From positions 2,108,001 to 2,172,000 of the forward strand of contig JAZGUH010000087.1 in assembly GCA_037893225.1 (NCBI GenBank): DNA of 64,000 nt, written 5' to 3'. This document shows, piece by piece, positions 10,412-23,830 of this stretch. The stretch's first letter is position 1. Every line of letters starts with the position of its first letter. The DNA comes from Hippasteria phrygiana (lineage: Eukaryota > Echinodermata > Asteroidea > Valvatida > Goniasteridae). A model generated the notes under the pieces. That model had not been told where the DNA came from. It was given only the letters and a program-made list of their open reading frames with translations, and ran no database searches. The position numbers and the translations under genes are program-made.

Positions 10412-12725
10412 GAATTTGACAGGCATGGAGCAATAAATAGAAGGTAATATGCACACAGATGTTGGCCGGAAAGAAAATAAACATTGCGAGGTTTGAATTT
10501 TCTCCACAAGTGTTAACTCTAAGAAGCCGCCGATAATTGCAACATGTAGCGCCAGATCTAAGCTATCCATACATGTCAAAATTACTGAATTTGGTTGATA
10601 TCTCATGCAATTATGAATGAGTAAAGCAAGTCCATACCCCAGGGAATTTGACATGCATGGAGCAATAAATAGAAGGTAACATGTACACAGATGTTGGCCG
10701 GAAAGAAAATAAACATTGCGAGGTTTGAATTTTCTCCACAAGTTTTAACTCTAGGAAGCCGCCGATGATTGCAACATGTAGCGCCAGATCTAAGCTATCC
10801 ATACATGTCAAAATTACTGTATTTGGTTGATATTTAATGCAATTATGAATGAGTAGAGCAAGTCATACCCCAGGGAATTTGACAGGCATGGAGCAATAAA
10901 TAGAAGGTAATATGCACACAGATGTTGGCCGGAAAGAAAATAAACATTGCGAGGTTTGAATTTTCTCCACAAGTGTTAACTCTAAGAAGCCGCCGATAAT
11001 TGCAACATGTAGCGCCAGATCTAAGCTATCCATACATGTCAAAATTACTGAATTTGGTTGATATTTCATGCAATTATGAATGAGTAAAGCAAGTCCATAC
11101 CCCAGGGAATTTGACATGCATGGAGCAATAAATAGACGGTAACATGTACACAGATGTTGGCCGGAAAGAAAATAAACATTGCGAGGTTTGAATTTTCTCG
11201 ACAAGTTTTAACTCTAGGAAGCCGCCGATGATTGCAACATGTAGCGCCAGATCTAAGCTATCCATACATGTCAAAATTACTGTATTTGGTTGATATTTCA
11301 TGCAATTATGAATGAGTAGAGCAAGTCATACCCCAGGGAATTTGACAGGCATGGAGCAATAAATAGAAGGTAATATGCACACAGATGTTGGCCGGAAAGA
11401 AAATAAACATTGCGAGGTTTGAATTTTCTCCACAAGTTTTAACTCTAAGAAGCCGCCGATAATTGCAACATGTAGCGCCAGATCTAAGCTATCCATACAT
11501 GTCAAAATTACTGAATTTGGTTGATATTTCATGCAATTATGAATGAGTAAAGCAAGTCATACCCTAGGGAATTTGACAGGCATGGAGCAATAAATAGAAG
11601 GTAATATGCACACAGATGTTGGCCGGAAAGAAAATAAACATTGCGAGGTTTGAATTTTCTCCACAAGTGTTAACTCTAAGAAGCCGCCGATAATTGCAAC
11701 ATGTAGCGCCAGATCTAAGCTATCCATACATGTCAAAATTACTGAATTTGGTTGATATTTCATGCAATTATGAATGAGTAAAGCAAGTCATACCCCAGGG
11801 AATTTGACATGCATGGAGCAATAAATAGACGGTAATATGCACACAGATGTTGGCCGGAAAGAAAATAAACATTGCGAGGTTTGAATTTTCTCCACAAGTT
11901 TTAACTCTAGGAAGCCGCCGATGATTGCAACATGTAGCGCCAGATCTAAGCTATCCATACATGTCAAAATTACTGAATTTGGTTGATATTTCATGCAATT
12001 ATGAATGAGTAAAGCAAGTCATACCCCAGGGAATTTGACATGCATGGAGCAATAAATAGACGGTAATATGCACACAGATGTTGGCCGGAAAGAAAATAAA
12101 CATTGCGAGGTTTGAATTTTCACCACAAGTTTTAACTCTAGGAAGCCGCCGATGATTGCAACATGTAGCGCCAGATCTAAGCTATCCATACATGTCAAAA
12201 TTACTGTATTTGGTTGATATTTCATGAAATTATGAATGAGTAAAGCAAGTCATACCCTAGGGAATTTGACAGGCATGGAGCAATAAATAGAAGGTAATAT
12301 GCACACAGATGTTGGCCGGAAAGAAAATAAACATTGCGAGGTTTGAATTTTCTCCACAAGTGTTAACTCTAAGAAGCCGCCGATAATTGCAACATGTAGC
12401 GCCAGATCTAAGCTATCCATACATGTCAAAATTACTGAATTTGGTTGATATCTCATGCAATTATGAATGAGTAAAGCAAGTCCTTACCCCAGGGAATTTG
12501 ACATGCATGGAGCAATAAATAGAAGGTAACATGTACACAGATGTTGGCCGGAAAGAAAATAAACATTGCGAGGTTTGAATTTTCTCCACAAGTTTTAACT
12601 CTAGGAAGCCGCCGATGATTGCAACATGTAGCGCCAGATCTAAGCTATCCATACATGTCAAAAATTACTGTATTTGGTTGATATTTCATGCAATTATGAA
12701 TGAGTAAAGCAAGTCATACCCTAGG
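10412..12725. repeat. Ten-unit HOR copy lacking m11-m12 (2,314 bp)
   Basis: Order m1-m9 and then a unit that begins like m10 and ends like m12 (12,493-12,725), followed directly by m1. m5 here has T103, unlike the copies to its left. m8 has a singleton A at 12,122. One base more than expected comes from an extra A in the run at 12,660-12,664. Confidence 0.88.
12493..12725. repeat. m10/m12 hybrid unit
   Basis: The left part has m10 markers (left junction ending GG, GCATGG, A31). The right part has G186 (GGTTGATATT) as in m12 instead of T186 as in m10. A crossover between m10 of one copy and m12 of another, between positions 31 and 186, removes exactly m11-m12 and explains the 10-unit copy. 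The same hybrid, without this copy's extra A, recurs at 19,666, and equivalent units close later blocks. Confidence 0.75.
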
Positions 12726-13883
12726 GAATTTGACAGGCATGGAGCAATAAATAGAAGGTAATATGCACACAGATGTTGGCCGGAAAGAAAATAAACATTG
12801 CGAGGTTTGAATTTTCTCCACAAGTGTTAACTCTAAGAAGCCGCCGATAATTGCAACATGTAGCGCCAGATCTAAGCTATCCATACATGTCAAAATTACT
12901 GAATTTGGTTGATATCTCATGCAATTATGAATGAGTAAAGCAAGTCCATACCCCAGGGAATTTGACATGCATGGAGCAATAAATAGAAGGTAACATGTAC
13001 ACAGATGTTGGCCGGAAAGAAAATAAACATTGCGAGGTTTGAATTTTCTCCACAAGTTTTAACTCTAGGAAGCCGCCGATGATTGCAACATGTAGCGCCA
13101 GATCTAAGCTATCCATACATGTCAAAATTACTGTATTTGGTTGATATTTAATGCAATTATGAATGAGTAGAGCAAGTCATACCCCAGGGAATTTGACAGG
13201 CATGGAGCAATAAATAGAAGGTAATATGCACACAGATGTTGGCCGGAAAGAAAATAAACATTGCGAGGTTTGAATTTTCTCCACAAGTGTTAACTCTAAG
13301 AAGCCGCCGATAATTGCAACATGTAGCGCCAGATCTAAGCTATCCATACATGTCAAAATTACTGAATTTGGTTGATATTTCATGCAATTATGAATGAGTA
13401 AAGCAAGTCCATACCCCAGGGAATTTGACATGCATGGAGCAATAAATAGACGGTAACATGTACACAGATGTTGGCCGGAAAGAAAATAAACATTGCGAGG
13501 TTTGAATTTTCTCGACAAGTTTTAACTCTAGGAAGCCGCCGATAATTGCAACATGTAGCGCCAGATCTAAGCTATCCATACATGTCAAAATTACTGAATT
13601 TGGTTGATATCTCATGCAATTATGAATGAGTAAAGCAAGTCCATACCCCAGGGAATTTGACATGCATGGAGCAATAAATAGAAGGTAACATGTACACAGA
13701 TGTTGGCCGGAAAGAAAATAAACATTGCGAGGTTTGAATTTTCTCCACAAGTTTTAACTCTAGGAAGCCGCCGATGATTGCAACATGTAGCGCCAGATCT
13801 AAGCTATCCATACATGTCAAAATTACTGTATTTGGTTGATATTTAATGAAATTATGAATGAGTAGAGCAAGTCATACCCCAGG
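12726..13883. repeat. Rearranged block m1, m2, m3, m4/m1 hybrid, m2
   Basis: After m3 the next unit (13,421-13,652) starts as m4 and ends as m1, and is followed by m2 again. The final m2 is unusual in having A197 (TTTAATGAAATT), a marker otherwise of m8, together with m2's A193 and G213. The m1, m2, m3, m4/m1, m2 signature returns at 19,897, 26,838 and 33,547. Confidence 0.82.
13421..13652. repeat. m4/m1 hybrid unit with mapped crossover
   Basis: Positions 11 to 111 are m4 (T11, C31, C37, T41, G94, T101, G111). Positions 124 onward are m1 (A124, A177, C191, extra C). The crossover lies in the 12 bases between 111 and 124, which read GAAGCCGCCGAT. Copies with the same switch are at 20,592, 27,533 and 34,242, so one event was later amplified. 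Confidence 0.82.
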
Positions 13884-15270
13884 GAATTTGACAGGCATGG
13901 AGCAATAAATAGAAGGTAATATGCACACAGATGTTGGCCGGAAAGAAAATAAACATTGCGAGGTTTGAATTTTCTCCACAAGTGTTAACTCTAAGAAGCC
14001 GCCGATAATTGCAACATGTAGCGCCAGATCTAAGCTATCCATACATGTCAAAATTACTGAATTTGGTTGATATCTCATGCAATTATGAATGAGTAAAGCA
14101 AGTCCATACCCCAGGGAATTTGACATGCATGGAGCAATAAATAGAAGGTAACATGTACACAGATGTTGGCCGGAAAGAAAATAAACATTGCGAGGTTTGA
14201 ATTTTCTCCACAAGTTTTAACTCTAGGAAGCCGCCGATGATTGCAACATGTAGCGCCAGATCTAAGCTATCCATACATGTCAAAATTACTGTATTTGGTT
14301 GATATTTAATGCAATTATGAATGAGTAGAGCAAGTCATACCCCAGGGAATTTGACAGGCATGGAGCAATAAATAGAAGGTAATATGCACACAGATGTTGG
14401 CCGGAAAGAAAATAAACATTGCGAGGTTTGAATTTTCTCCACAAGTGTTAACTCTAAGAAGCCGCCGATAATTGCAACATGTAGCGCCAGATCTAAGCTA
14501 TCCATACATGTCAAAATTACTGAATTTGGTTGATATTTCATGCAATTATGAATGAGTAAAGCAAGTCATACCCTAGGGAATTTGACAGGCATGGAGCAAT
14601 AAATAGAAGGTAATATGCACACAGATGTTGGCCGGAAAGAAAATAAACATTGCGAGGTTTGAATTTTCTCCACAAGTGTTAACTCTAAGAAGCCGCCGAT
14701 AATTGCAACATGTAGCGCCAGATCTAAGCTATCCATACATGTCAAAATTACTGAATTTGGTTGATATTTCATGCAATTATGAATGAGTAAAGCAAGTCAT
14801 ACCCCAGGGAATTTGACATGCATGGAGCAATAAATAGACGGTAATATGCACACAGATGTTGGCCGGAAAGAAAATAAACATTGCGAGGTTTGAATTTTCT
14901 CCACAAGTTTTAACTCTAGGAAGCCGCCGATGATTGCAACATGTAGCGCCAGATCTAAGCTATCCATACATGTCAAAATTACTGAATTTGGTTGATATTT
15001 CATGCAATTATGAATGAGTAAAGCAAGTCATACCCCAGGGAATTTGACACGCATGGAGCAATAAATAGACGGTAATATGCACACAGATGTTGGCCGGAAA
15101 GAAAATAAACATTGCGAGGTTTGAATTTTCTCCACAAGTGTTAACTCTAAGAAGCCGCCGATAATTGCAACATGTAGCGCCAGATCTAAGCTATCCATAC
15201 ATGTCAAAATTACTGTATTTGGTTGATATTTAATGAAATTATGAATGAGTAGAGCAAGTCATACCCCAGG
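13884..15270. repeat. Six-unit block, left member of tandem pair (1,387 bp)
   Basis: Order: m3/m1-type A unit (232 bp), m2, m3/m6-type A unit, m6, m7, and a mosaic m8. It matches 15,271-16,657 at an offset of 1,387 bp, including the private change GACACGCATGG in the last unit. Only the right part of the last unit differs. Confidence 0.82.
15040..15270. repeat. Three-part mosaic unit
   Basis: The left part is m8 (private ACACGCATGG, C31, T37, C41). The middle is A-type (G101, A111, A124). The right part has T177, A193, A197 and G213, exactly the end of the unusual m2 at 13,653-13,883. This is the junction of the 6-unit duplication and needs at least two switches or a gene-conversion tract. 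Confidence 0.72.
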
Positions 15271-17583
15271 GAATTTGACAGGCATGGAGCAATAAATAGA
15301 AGGTAATATGCACACAGATGTTGGCCGGAAAGAAAATAAACATTGCGAGGTTTGAATTTTCTCCACAAGTGTTAACTCTAAGAAGCCGCCGATAATTGCA
15401 ACATGTAGCGCCAGATCTAAGCTATCCATACATGTCAAAATTACTGAATTTGGTTGATATCTCATGCAATTATGAATGAGTAAAGCAAGTCCATACCCCA
15501 GGGAATTTGACATGCATGGAGCAATAAATAGAAGGTAACATGTACACAGATGTTGGCCGGAAAGAAAATAAACATTGCGAGGTTTGAATTTTCTCCACAA
15601 GTTTTAACTCTAGGAAGCCGCCGATGATTGCAACATGTAGCGCCAGATCTAAGCTATCCATACATGTCAAAATTACTGTATTTGGTTGATATTTAATGCA
15701 ATTATGAATGAGTAGAGCAAGTCATACCCCAGGGAATTTGACAGGCATGGAGCAATAAATAGAAGGTAATATGCACACAGATGTTGGCCGGAAAGAAAAT
15801 AAACATTGCGAGGTTTGAATTTTCTCCACAAGTGTTAACTCTAAGAAGCCGCCGATAATTGCAACATGTAGCGCCAGATCTAAGCTATCCATACATGTCA
15901 AAATTACTGAATTTGGTTGATATTTCATGCAATTATGAATGAGTAAAGCAAGTCATACCCTAGGGAATTTGACAGGCATGGAGCAATAAATAGAAGGTAA
16001 TATGCACACAGATGTTGGCCGGAAAGAAAATAAACATTGCGAGGTTTGAATTTTCTCCACAAGTGTTAACTCTAAGAAGCCGCCGATAATTGCAACATGT
16101 AGCGCCAGATCTAAGCTATCCATACATGTCAAAATTACTGAATTTGGTTGATATTTCATGCAATTATGAATGAGTAAAGCAAGTCATACCCCAGGGAATT
16201 TGACATGCATGGAGCAATAAATAGACGGTAATATGCACACAGATGTTGGCCGGAAAGAAAATAAACATTGCGAGGTTTGAATTTTCTCCACAAGTTTTAA
16301 CTCTAGGAAGCCGCCGATGATTGCAACATGTAGCGCCAGATCTAAGCTATCCATACATGTCAAAATTACTGAATTTGGTTGATATTTCATGCAATTATGA
16401 ATGAGTAAAGCAAGTCATACCCCAGGGAATTTGACACGCATGGAGCAATAAATAGACGGTAATATGCACACAGATGTTGGCCGGAAAGAAAATAAACATT
16501 GCGAGGTTTGAATTTTCTCCACAAGTTTTAACTCTAGGAAGCCGCCGATGATTGCAACATGTAGCGCCAGATCTAAGCTATCCATACATGTCAAAATTAC
16601 TGTATTTGGTTGATATTTCATGAAATTATGAATGAGTAAAGCAAGTCATACCCTAGGGAATTTGACAGGCATGGAGCAATAAATAGAAGGTAATATGCAC
16701 ACAGATGTTGGCCGGAAAGAAAATAAACATTGCGAGGTTTGAATTTTCTCCACAAGTGTTAACTCTAAGAAGCCGCCGATAATTGCAACATGTAGCGCCA
16801 GATCTAAGCTATCCATACATGTCAAAATTACTGAATTTGGTTGATATCTCATGCAATTATGAATGAGTAAAGCAAGTCCATACCCCAGGGAATTTGACAT
16901 GCATGGAGCAATAAATAGAAGGTAACATGTACACAGATGTTGGCCGGAAAGAAAATAAACATTGCGAGGTTTGAATTTTCTCCACAAGTTTTAACTCTAG
17001 GAAGCCGCCGATGATTGCAACATGTAGCGCCAGATCTAAGCTATCCATACATGTCAAAATTACTGTATTTGGTTTATATTTCATGCAATTATGAATGAGT
17101 AAAGCAAGTCATACCCTAGGGAATTTGACAGGCATGGAGCAATAAATAGAAGGTAATATGCACACAGATGTTGGCCGGAAAGAAAATAAACATTGCGAGG
17201 TTTGAATTTTCTCCACAAGTGTTAACTCTAAGAAGCCGCCGATAATTGCAACATGTAGCGCCAGATCTAAGCTATCCATACATGTCAAAATTACTGAATT
17301 TGGTTGATATTTCATGCAATTATGAATGAGTAAAGCAAGTCCATACCCCAGCGAATTTGACATGAATGGAGCAATAAATAGACGGTAACATGTACACAGA
17401 TGTTGGCCGGAAAGAAAATAAACATTGCGAGGTTTGAATTTTCTCCACAAGTTTTAACTCTAGGAAGCCGCCGATGATTGCAACATGTAGCGCCAGATCT
17501 AAGCTATCCATACATGTCAAAATTACTGTATTTGGTTGATATTTCATGCAATTATGAATGAGTAAAGCAAGTCATACCCTAGG
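15271..17583. repeat. Ten-unit block ending in m8-m12 (2,313 bp)
   Basis: Order: A unit ending like m1, m2, m3/m6-type, m6, m7, m8 (private GACACGCATGG), m9, m10 (T186), m11, m12. m3-m5 are missing through a hybrid between m3 and a later A unit. This is the last occurrence of T186 and of the m11-m12 pair until about 39.8-40.5 kb. Confidence 0.84.
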
Positions 17584-19896
17584 GAATTTGACAGGCATGG
17601 AGCAATAAATAGAAGGTAATATGCACACAGATGTTGGCCGGAAAGAAAATAAACATTGCGAGGTTTGAATTTTCTCCACAAGTGTTAACTCTAAGAAGCC
17701 GCCGATAATTGCAACATGTAGCGCCAGATCTAAGCTATCCATACATGTCAAAATTACTGAATTTGGTTGATATCTCATGCAATTATGAATGAGTAAAGCA
17801 AGTCCATACCCCAGGGAATTTGACATGCATGGAGCAATAAATAGAAGGTAACATGTACACAGATGTTGGCCGGAAAGAAAATAAACATTGCGAGGTTTGA
17901 ATTTTCTCCACAAGTTTTAACTCTAGGAAGCCGCCGATGATTGCAACATGTAGCGCCAGATCTAAGCTATCCATACATGTCAAAATTACTGTATTTGGTT
18001 GATATTTAATGCAATTATGAATGAGTAGAGCAAGTCATACCCCAGGGAATTTGACAGGCATGGAGCAATAAATAGAAGGTAATATGCACACAGATGTTGG
18101 CCGGAAAGAAAATAAACATTGCGAGGTTTGAATTTTCTCCACAAGTGTTAACTCTAAGAAGCCGCCGATAATTGCAACATGTAGCGCCAGATCTAAGCTA
18201 TCCATACATGTCAAAATTACTGAATTTGGTTGATATTTCATGCAATTATGAATGAGTAAAGCAAGTCCATACCCCAGGGAATTTGACATGCATGGAGCAA
18301 TAAATAGACGGTAACATGTACACAGATGTTGGCCGGAAAGAAAATAAACATTGCGAGGTTTGAATTTTCTCGACAAGTTTTAACTCTAGGAAGCCGCCGA
18401 TGATTGCAACATGTAGCGCCAGATCTAAGCTATCCATACATGTCAAAATTACTGTATTTGGTTGATATTTCATGCAATTATGAATGAGTAGAGCAAGTCA
18501 TACCCCAGGGAATTTGACAGGCATGGAGCAATAAATAGAAGGTAATATGCACACAGATGTTGGCCGGAAAGAAAATAAACATTGCGAGGTTTGAATTTTC
18601 TCCACAAGTTTTAACTCTAAGAAGCCGCCGATAATTGCAACATGTAGCGCCAGATCTAAGCTATCCATACATGTCAAAATTACTGAATTTGGTTGATATT
18701 TCATGCAATTATGAATGAGTAAAGCAAGTCATACCCAAGGGAATTTGACAGGCATGGAGCAATAAATAGAAGGTAATATGCACACAGATGTTGGCCGGAA
18801 AGAAAATAAACATTGCGAGGTTTGAATTTTCTCCACAAGTGTTAACTCTAAGAAGCCGCCGATAATTGCAACATGTAGCGCCAGATCTAAGCTATCCATA
18901 CATGTCAAAATTACTGAATTTGGTTGATATTTCATGCAATTATGAATGAGTAAAGCAAGTCATACCCCAGGGAATTTGACATGCATGGAGCAATAAATAG
19001 ACGGTAATATGCACACAGATGTTGGGCGGAAAGAAAATAAACATTGCGAGGTTTGAATTTTCTCCACAAGTTTTAACTCTAGGAAGCCGCCGATGATTGC
19101 AACATGTAGCGCCAGATCTAAGCTATCCATACATGTCAAAATTACTGAATTTGGTTGATATTTCATGCAATTATGAATGAGTAAAGCAAGTCATACCCCA
19201 GGGAATTTGACATGCATGGAGCAATAAATAGACGGTAATATGCACACAGATGTTGGCCGGAAAGAAAATAAACATTGCGAGGTTTGAATTTTCTCCACAA
19301 GTTTTAACTCTACGAAGCCGCCGATGATTGCAACATGTAGCGCCAGATCTAAGCTATCCATACATGTCAAAATTACTGTATTTGGTTGATATTTCATGAA
19401 ATTATGAATGAGTAAAGCAAGTCATACCCTAGGGAATTTGACAGGCATGGAGCAATAAATAGAAGGTAATATGCACACAGATGTTGGCCGGAAAGAAAAT
19501 AAACATTGCGAGGTTTGAATTTTCTCCACAAGTGTTAACTCTAAGAAGCCGCCGATAATTGCAACATGTAGCGCCAGATCTAAGCTATCCATACATGTCA
19601 AAATTACTGAATTTGGTTGATATCTCATGCAATTATGAATGAGTAAAGCAAGTCCATACCCCAGGGAATTTGACATGCATGGAGCAATAAATAGAAGGTA
19701 ACATGTACACAGATGTTGGCCGGAAAGAAAATAAACATTGCGAGGTTTGAATTTTCTCCACAAGTTTTAACTCTAGGAAGCCGCCGATGATTGCAACATG
19801 TAGCGCCAGATCTAAGCTATCCATACATGTCAAAATTACTGTATTTGGTTGATATTTCATGCAATTATGAATGAGTAAAGCAAGTCATACCCTAGG
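17584..19896. repeat. Ten-unit HOR copy m1-m10/m12 (2,313 bp)
   Basis: Order m1-m9 and an m10/m12 hybrid (19,666-19,896), then m1. Singletons include CCCAAGG before m6 near 18,735, G at 19,026 in m7 and TACGAAG near 19,312 in m8. It equals the 10,412 copy in composition but lacks the extra A. Confidence 0.86.
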
Positions 19897-22673
19897 GAAT
19901 TTGACAGGCATGGAGCAATAAATAGAAGGTAATATGCACACAGATGTTGGCCGGAAAGAAAATAAACATTGCGAGGTTTGAATTTTCTCCACAAGTGTTA
20001 ACTCTAAGAAGCCGCCGATAATTGCAACATGTAGCGCCAGATCTAAGCTATCCATACATGTCAAAATTACTGAATTTGGTTGATATCTCATGCAATTATG
20101 AATGAGTAAAGCAAGTCCATACCCCAGGGAATTTGACATGCATGGAGCAATAAATAGAAGGTAACATGTACACAGATGTTGGCCGGAAAGAAAATAAACA
20201 TTGCGAGGTTTGAATTTTCTCCACAAGTTTTAACTCTAGGAAGCCGCCGATGATTGCAACATGTAGCGCCAGATCTAAGCTATCCATACATGTCAAAATT
20301 ACTGTATTTGGTTGATATTTAATGCAATTATGAATGAGTAGAGCAAGTCATACCCCAGGGAATTTGACAGGCATGGAGCAATAAATAGAAGGTAATATGC
20401 ACACAGATGTTGGCCGGAAAGAAAATAAACATTGCGAGGTTTGAATTTTCTCCACAAGTGTTAACTCTAAGAAGCCGCCGATAATTGCAACATGTAGCGC
20501 CAGATCTAAGCTATCCATACATGTCAAAATTACTGAATTTGGTTGATATTTCATGCAATTATGAATGAGTAAAGCAAGTCCATACCCCAGGGAATTTGAC
20601 ATGCATGGAGCAATAAATAGACGGTAACATGTACACAGATGTTGGCCGGAAAGAAAATAAACATTGCGAGGTTTGAATTTTCTCGACAAGTTTTAACTCT
20701 AGGAAGCCGCCGATAATTGCAACATGTAGCGCCAGATCTAAGCTATCCATACATGTCAAAATTACTGAATTTGGTTGATATCTCATGCAATTATGAATGA
20801 GTAAAGCAAGTCCATACCCCAGGGAATTTGACATGCATGGAGCAATAAATAGAAGGTAACATGTACACAGATGTTGGCCGGAAAGAAAATAAACATTGCG
20901 AGGTTTGAATTTTCTCCACAAGTTTTAACTCTAGGAAGCCGCCGATGATTGCAACATGTAGCGCCAGATCTAAGCTATCCATACATGTCAAAATTACTGT
21001 ATTTGGTTGATATTTAATGCAATTATGAATGAGTAGAGCAAGTCATACCCCAGGGAATTTGACAGGCATGGAGCAATAAATAGAAGGTAATATGCACACA
21101 GATGTTGGCCGGAAAGAAAATAAACATTGCGAGGTTTGAATTTTCTCCACAAGTGTTAACTCTAAGAAGCCGCCGATAATTGCAACATGTAGCGCCAGAT
21201 CTAAGCTATCCATACATGTCAAAATTACTGAATTTGGTTGATATTTCATGCAATTATGAATGAGTAAAGCAAGTCCATACCCCAGGGAATTTGACATGCA
21301 TGGAGCAATAAATAGACGGTAACATGTACACAGATGTTGGCCGGAAAGAAAATAAACATTGCGAGGTTTGAATTTTCTCCACAAGTTTTAACTCTAGGAA
21401 GCCGCCGATGATTGCAACATGTAGCGCCAGATCTAAGCTATCCATACATGTCAAAATTACTGTATTTGGTTGATATTTCATGCAATTATGAATGAGTAGA
21501 GCAAGTCATACCCCAGGGAATTTGACAGGCATGGAGCAATAAATAGAAGGTAATATGCACACAGATGTTGGCCGGAAAGAAAATAAACATTGCGAGGTTT
21601 GAATTTTCTCCACAAGTTTTAACTCTAAGAAGCCGCCGATAATTGCAACATGTAGCGCCAGATCTAAGCTATCCATACATGTCAAAATTACTGAATTTGG
21701 TTGATATTTCATGCAATTATGAATGAGTAAAGCAAGTCATACCCCAGGGAATTTGACATGCATGGAGCAATAAATAGACGGTAATATGCACACAGATGTT
21801 GGCCGGAAAGAAAATAAACATTGCGAGGTTTGAATTTTCTCCACAAGTTTTAACTCTAGGAAGCCGCCGATGATTGCAACATGTAGCGCCAGATCTAAGC
21901 TATCCATACATGTCAAAATTACTGAATTTGGTTGATATTTCATGCAATTATGAATGAGTAAAGCAAGTCATACCCCAGGGAATTTGACATGCATGGAGCA
22001 ATAAATAGACGGTAATATGCACACAGATGTTGGCCGGAAAGAAAATAAACATTGCGAGGTTTGAATTTTCTCCACAAGTTTTAACTCTAGGAAGCCGCCG
22101 ATGATTGCAACATGTAGCGCCAGATCTAAGCTATCCATACATGTCAAAATTACTGTATTTGGTTGATATTTCATGAAATTATGAATGAGTAAAGCAAGTC
22201 ATACCCTAGGGAATTTGACAGGCATGGAGCAATAAATAGAAGGTAATATGCACACAGATGTTGGCCGGAAAGAAAATAAACATTGCGAGGTTTGAATTTT
22301 CTCCACAAGTGTTAACTCTAAGAAGCCGCCGATAATTGCAACATGTAGCGCCAGATCTAAGCTATCCATACATGTCAAAATTACTGAATTTGGTTGATAT
22401 CTCATGCAATTATGAATGAGTAAAGCAAGTCCATACCCCAGGGAATTTGACATGCATGGAGCAATAAATAGAAGGTAACATGTACACAGATGTTGGCCGG
22501 AAAGAAAATAAACATTGCGAGGTTTGAATTTTCTCCACAAGTTTTAACTCTAGGAAGCCGCCGATGATTGCAACATGTAGCGCCAGATCTAAGCTATCCA
22601 TACATGTCAAAATTACTGTATTTGGTTGATATTTCATGCAATTATGAATGAGTAAAGCAAGTCATACCCTAGG
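19897..22673. repeat. Block B, first copy (12 units, 2,777 bp)
   Basis: Order: m1, m2, m3, m4/m1 hybrid, m2, m3, m4, m5, m7, m8, m9, m10/m12. m6 is absent. Five units are 232 bp. The m4 here has C94 (CTCCAC), unlike m4 in the second copy at 26,838-29,614, which otherwise has the same order and length. Confidence 0.85.
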
Positions 22674-23136
22674 GAATTTGACAGGCATGGAGCAATAAAT
22701 AGAAGGTAATATGCACACAGATGTTGGCCGGAAAGAAAATAAACATTGCGAGGTTTGAATTTTCTCCACAAGTGTTAACTCTAAGAAGCCGCCGATAATT
22801 GCAACATGTAGCGCCAGATCTAAGCTATCCATACATGTCAAAATTACTGAATTTGGTTGATATCTCATGCAATTATGAATGAGTAAAGCAAGTCCATACC
22901 CCAGGGAATTTGACATGCATGGAGCAATAAATAGAAGGTAACATGTACACAGATGTTGGCCGGAAAGAAAATAAACATTGCGAGGTTTGAATTTTCTCCA
23001 CAAGTTTTAACTCTAGGAAGCCGCCGATGATTGCAACATGTAGCGCCAGATCTAAGCTATCCATACATGTCAAAATTACTGTATTTGGTTGATATTTCAT
23101 GCAATTATGAATGAGTAAAGCAAGTCATACCCTAGG
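22674..23136. repeat. Extra A-B dimer (463 bp) between blocks B and C
   Basis: An m9/m1-type A unit and an m10/m12-type B unit repeat the last dimer of block B. Three successive 463-bp dimers start at 22,211, 22,674 and 23,137, so this looks like a local dimer duplication. Confidence 0.78.
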
Positions 23137-23599
23137 GAATTTGACAGGCATGGAGCAATAAATAGAAGGTAATATGCACACAGATGTTGGCCGGAAAGAA
23201 AATAAACATTGCGAGGTTTGAATTTTCTCCACAAGTGTTAACTCTAAGAAGCCGCCGATAATTGCAACATGTAGCGCCAGATCTAAGCTATCCATACATG
23301 TCAAAATTACTGAATTTGGTTGATATCTCATGCAATTATGAATGAGTAAAGCAAGTCCATACCCCAGGGAATTTGACATGCATGGAGCAATAAATAGAAG
23401 GTAACATGTACACAGATGTTGGCCGGAAAGAAAATAAACATTGCGAGGTTTGAATTTTCTCCACAAGTTTTAACTCTAGGAAGCCGCCGATGATTGCAAC
23501 ATGTAGCGCCAGATCTAAGCTATCCATACATGTCAAAATTACTGTATTTGGTTGATATTTAATGCAATTATGAATGAGTAGAGCAAGTCATACCCCAGG

Positions 23600-23830
23600 G
23601 AATTTGACAGGCATGGAGCAATAAATAGACGGTAACATGTACACAGATGTTGGCCGGAAAGAAAATAAACATTGCGAGGTTTGAATTTTCTCGACAAGTT
23701 TTAACTCTAGGAAGCCGCCGATGATTGCAACATGTAGCGCCAGATCTAAGCTATCCATACATGTCAAAATTACTGTATTTGGTTGATATTTCATGCAATT
23801 ATGAATGAGTAGAGCAAGTCATACCCCAGG
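23600..23830. repeat. m3/m4 hybrid unit
   Basis: It starts with G11 (A family, m3) and continues with C31, C37, T41, G94, T101 and T177 (m4), so the crossover lies between positions 11 and 31. One unit is lost and the A-B alternation is kept. The same hybrid is at 30,078. Confidence 0.8.
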
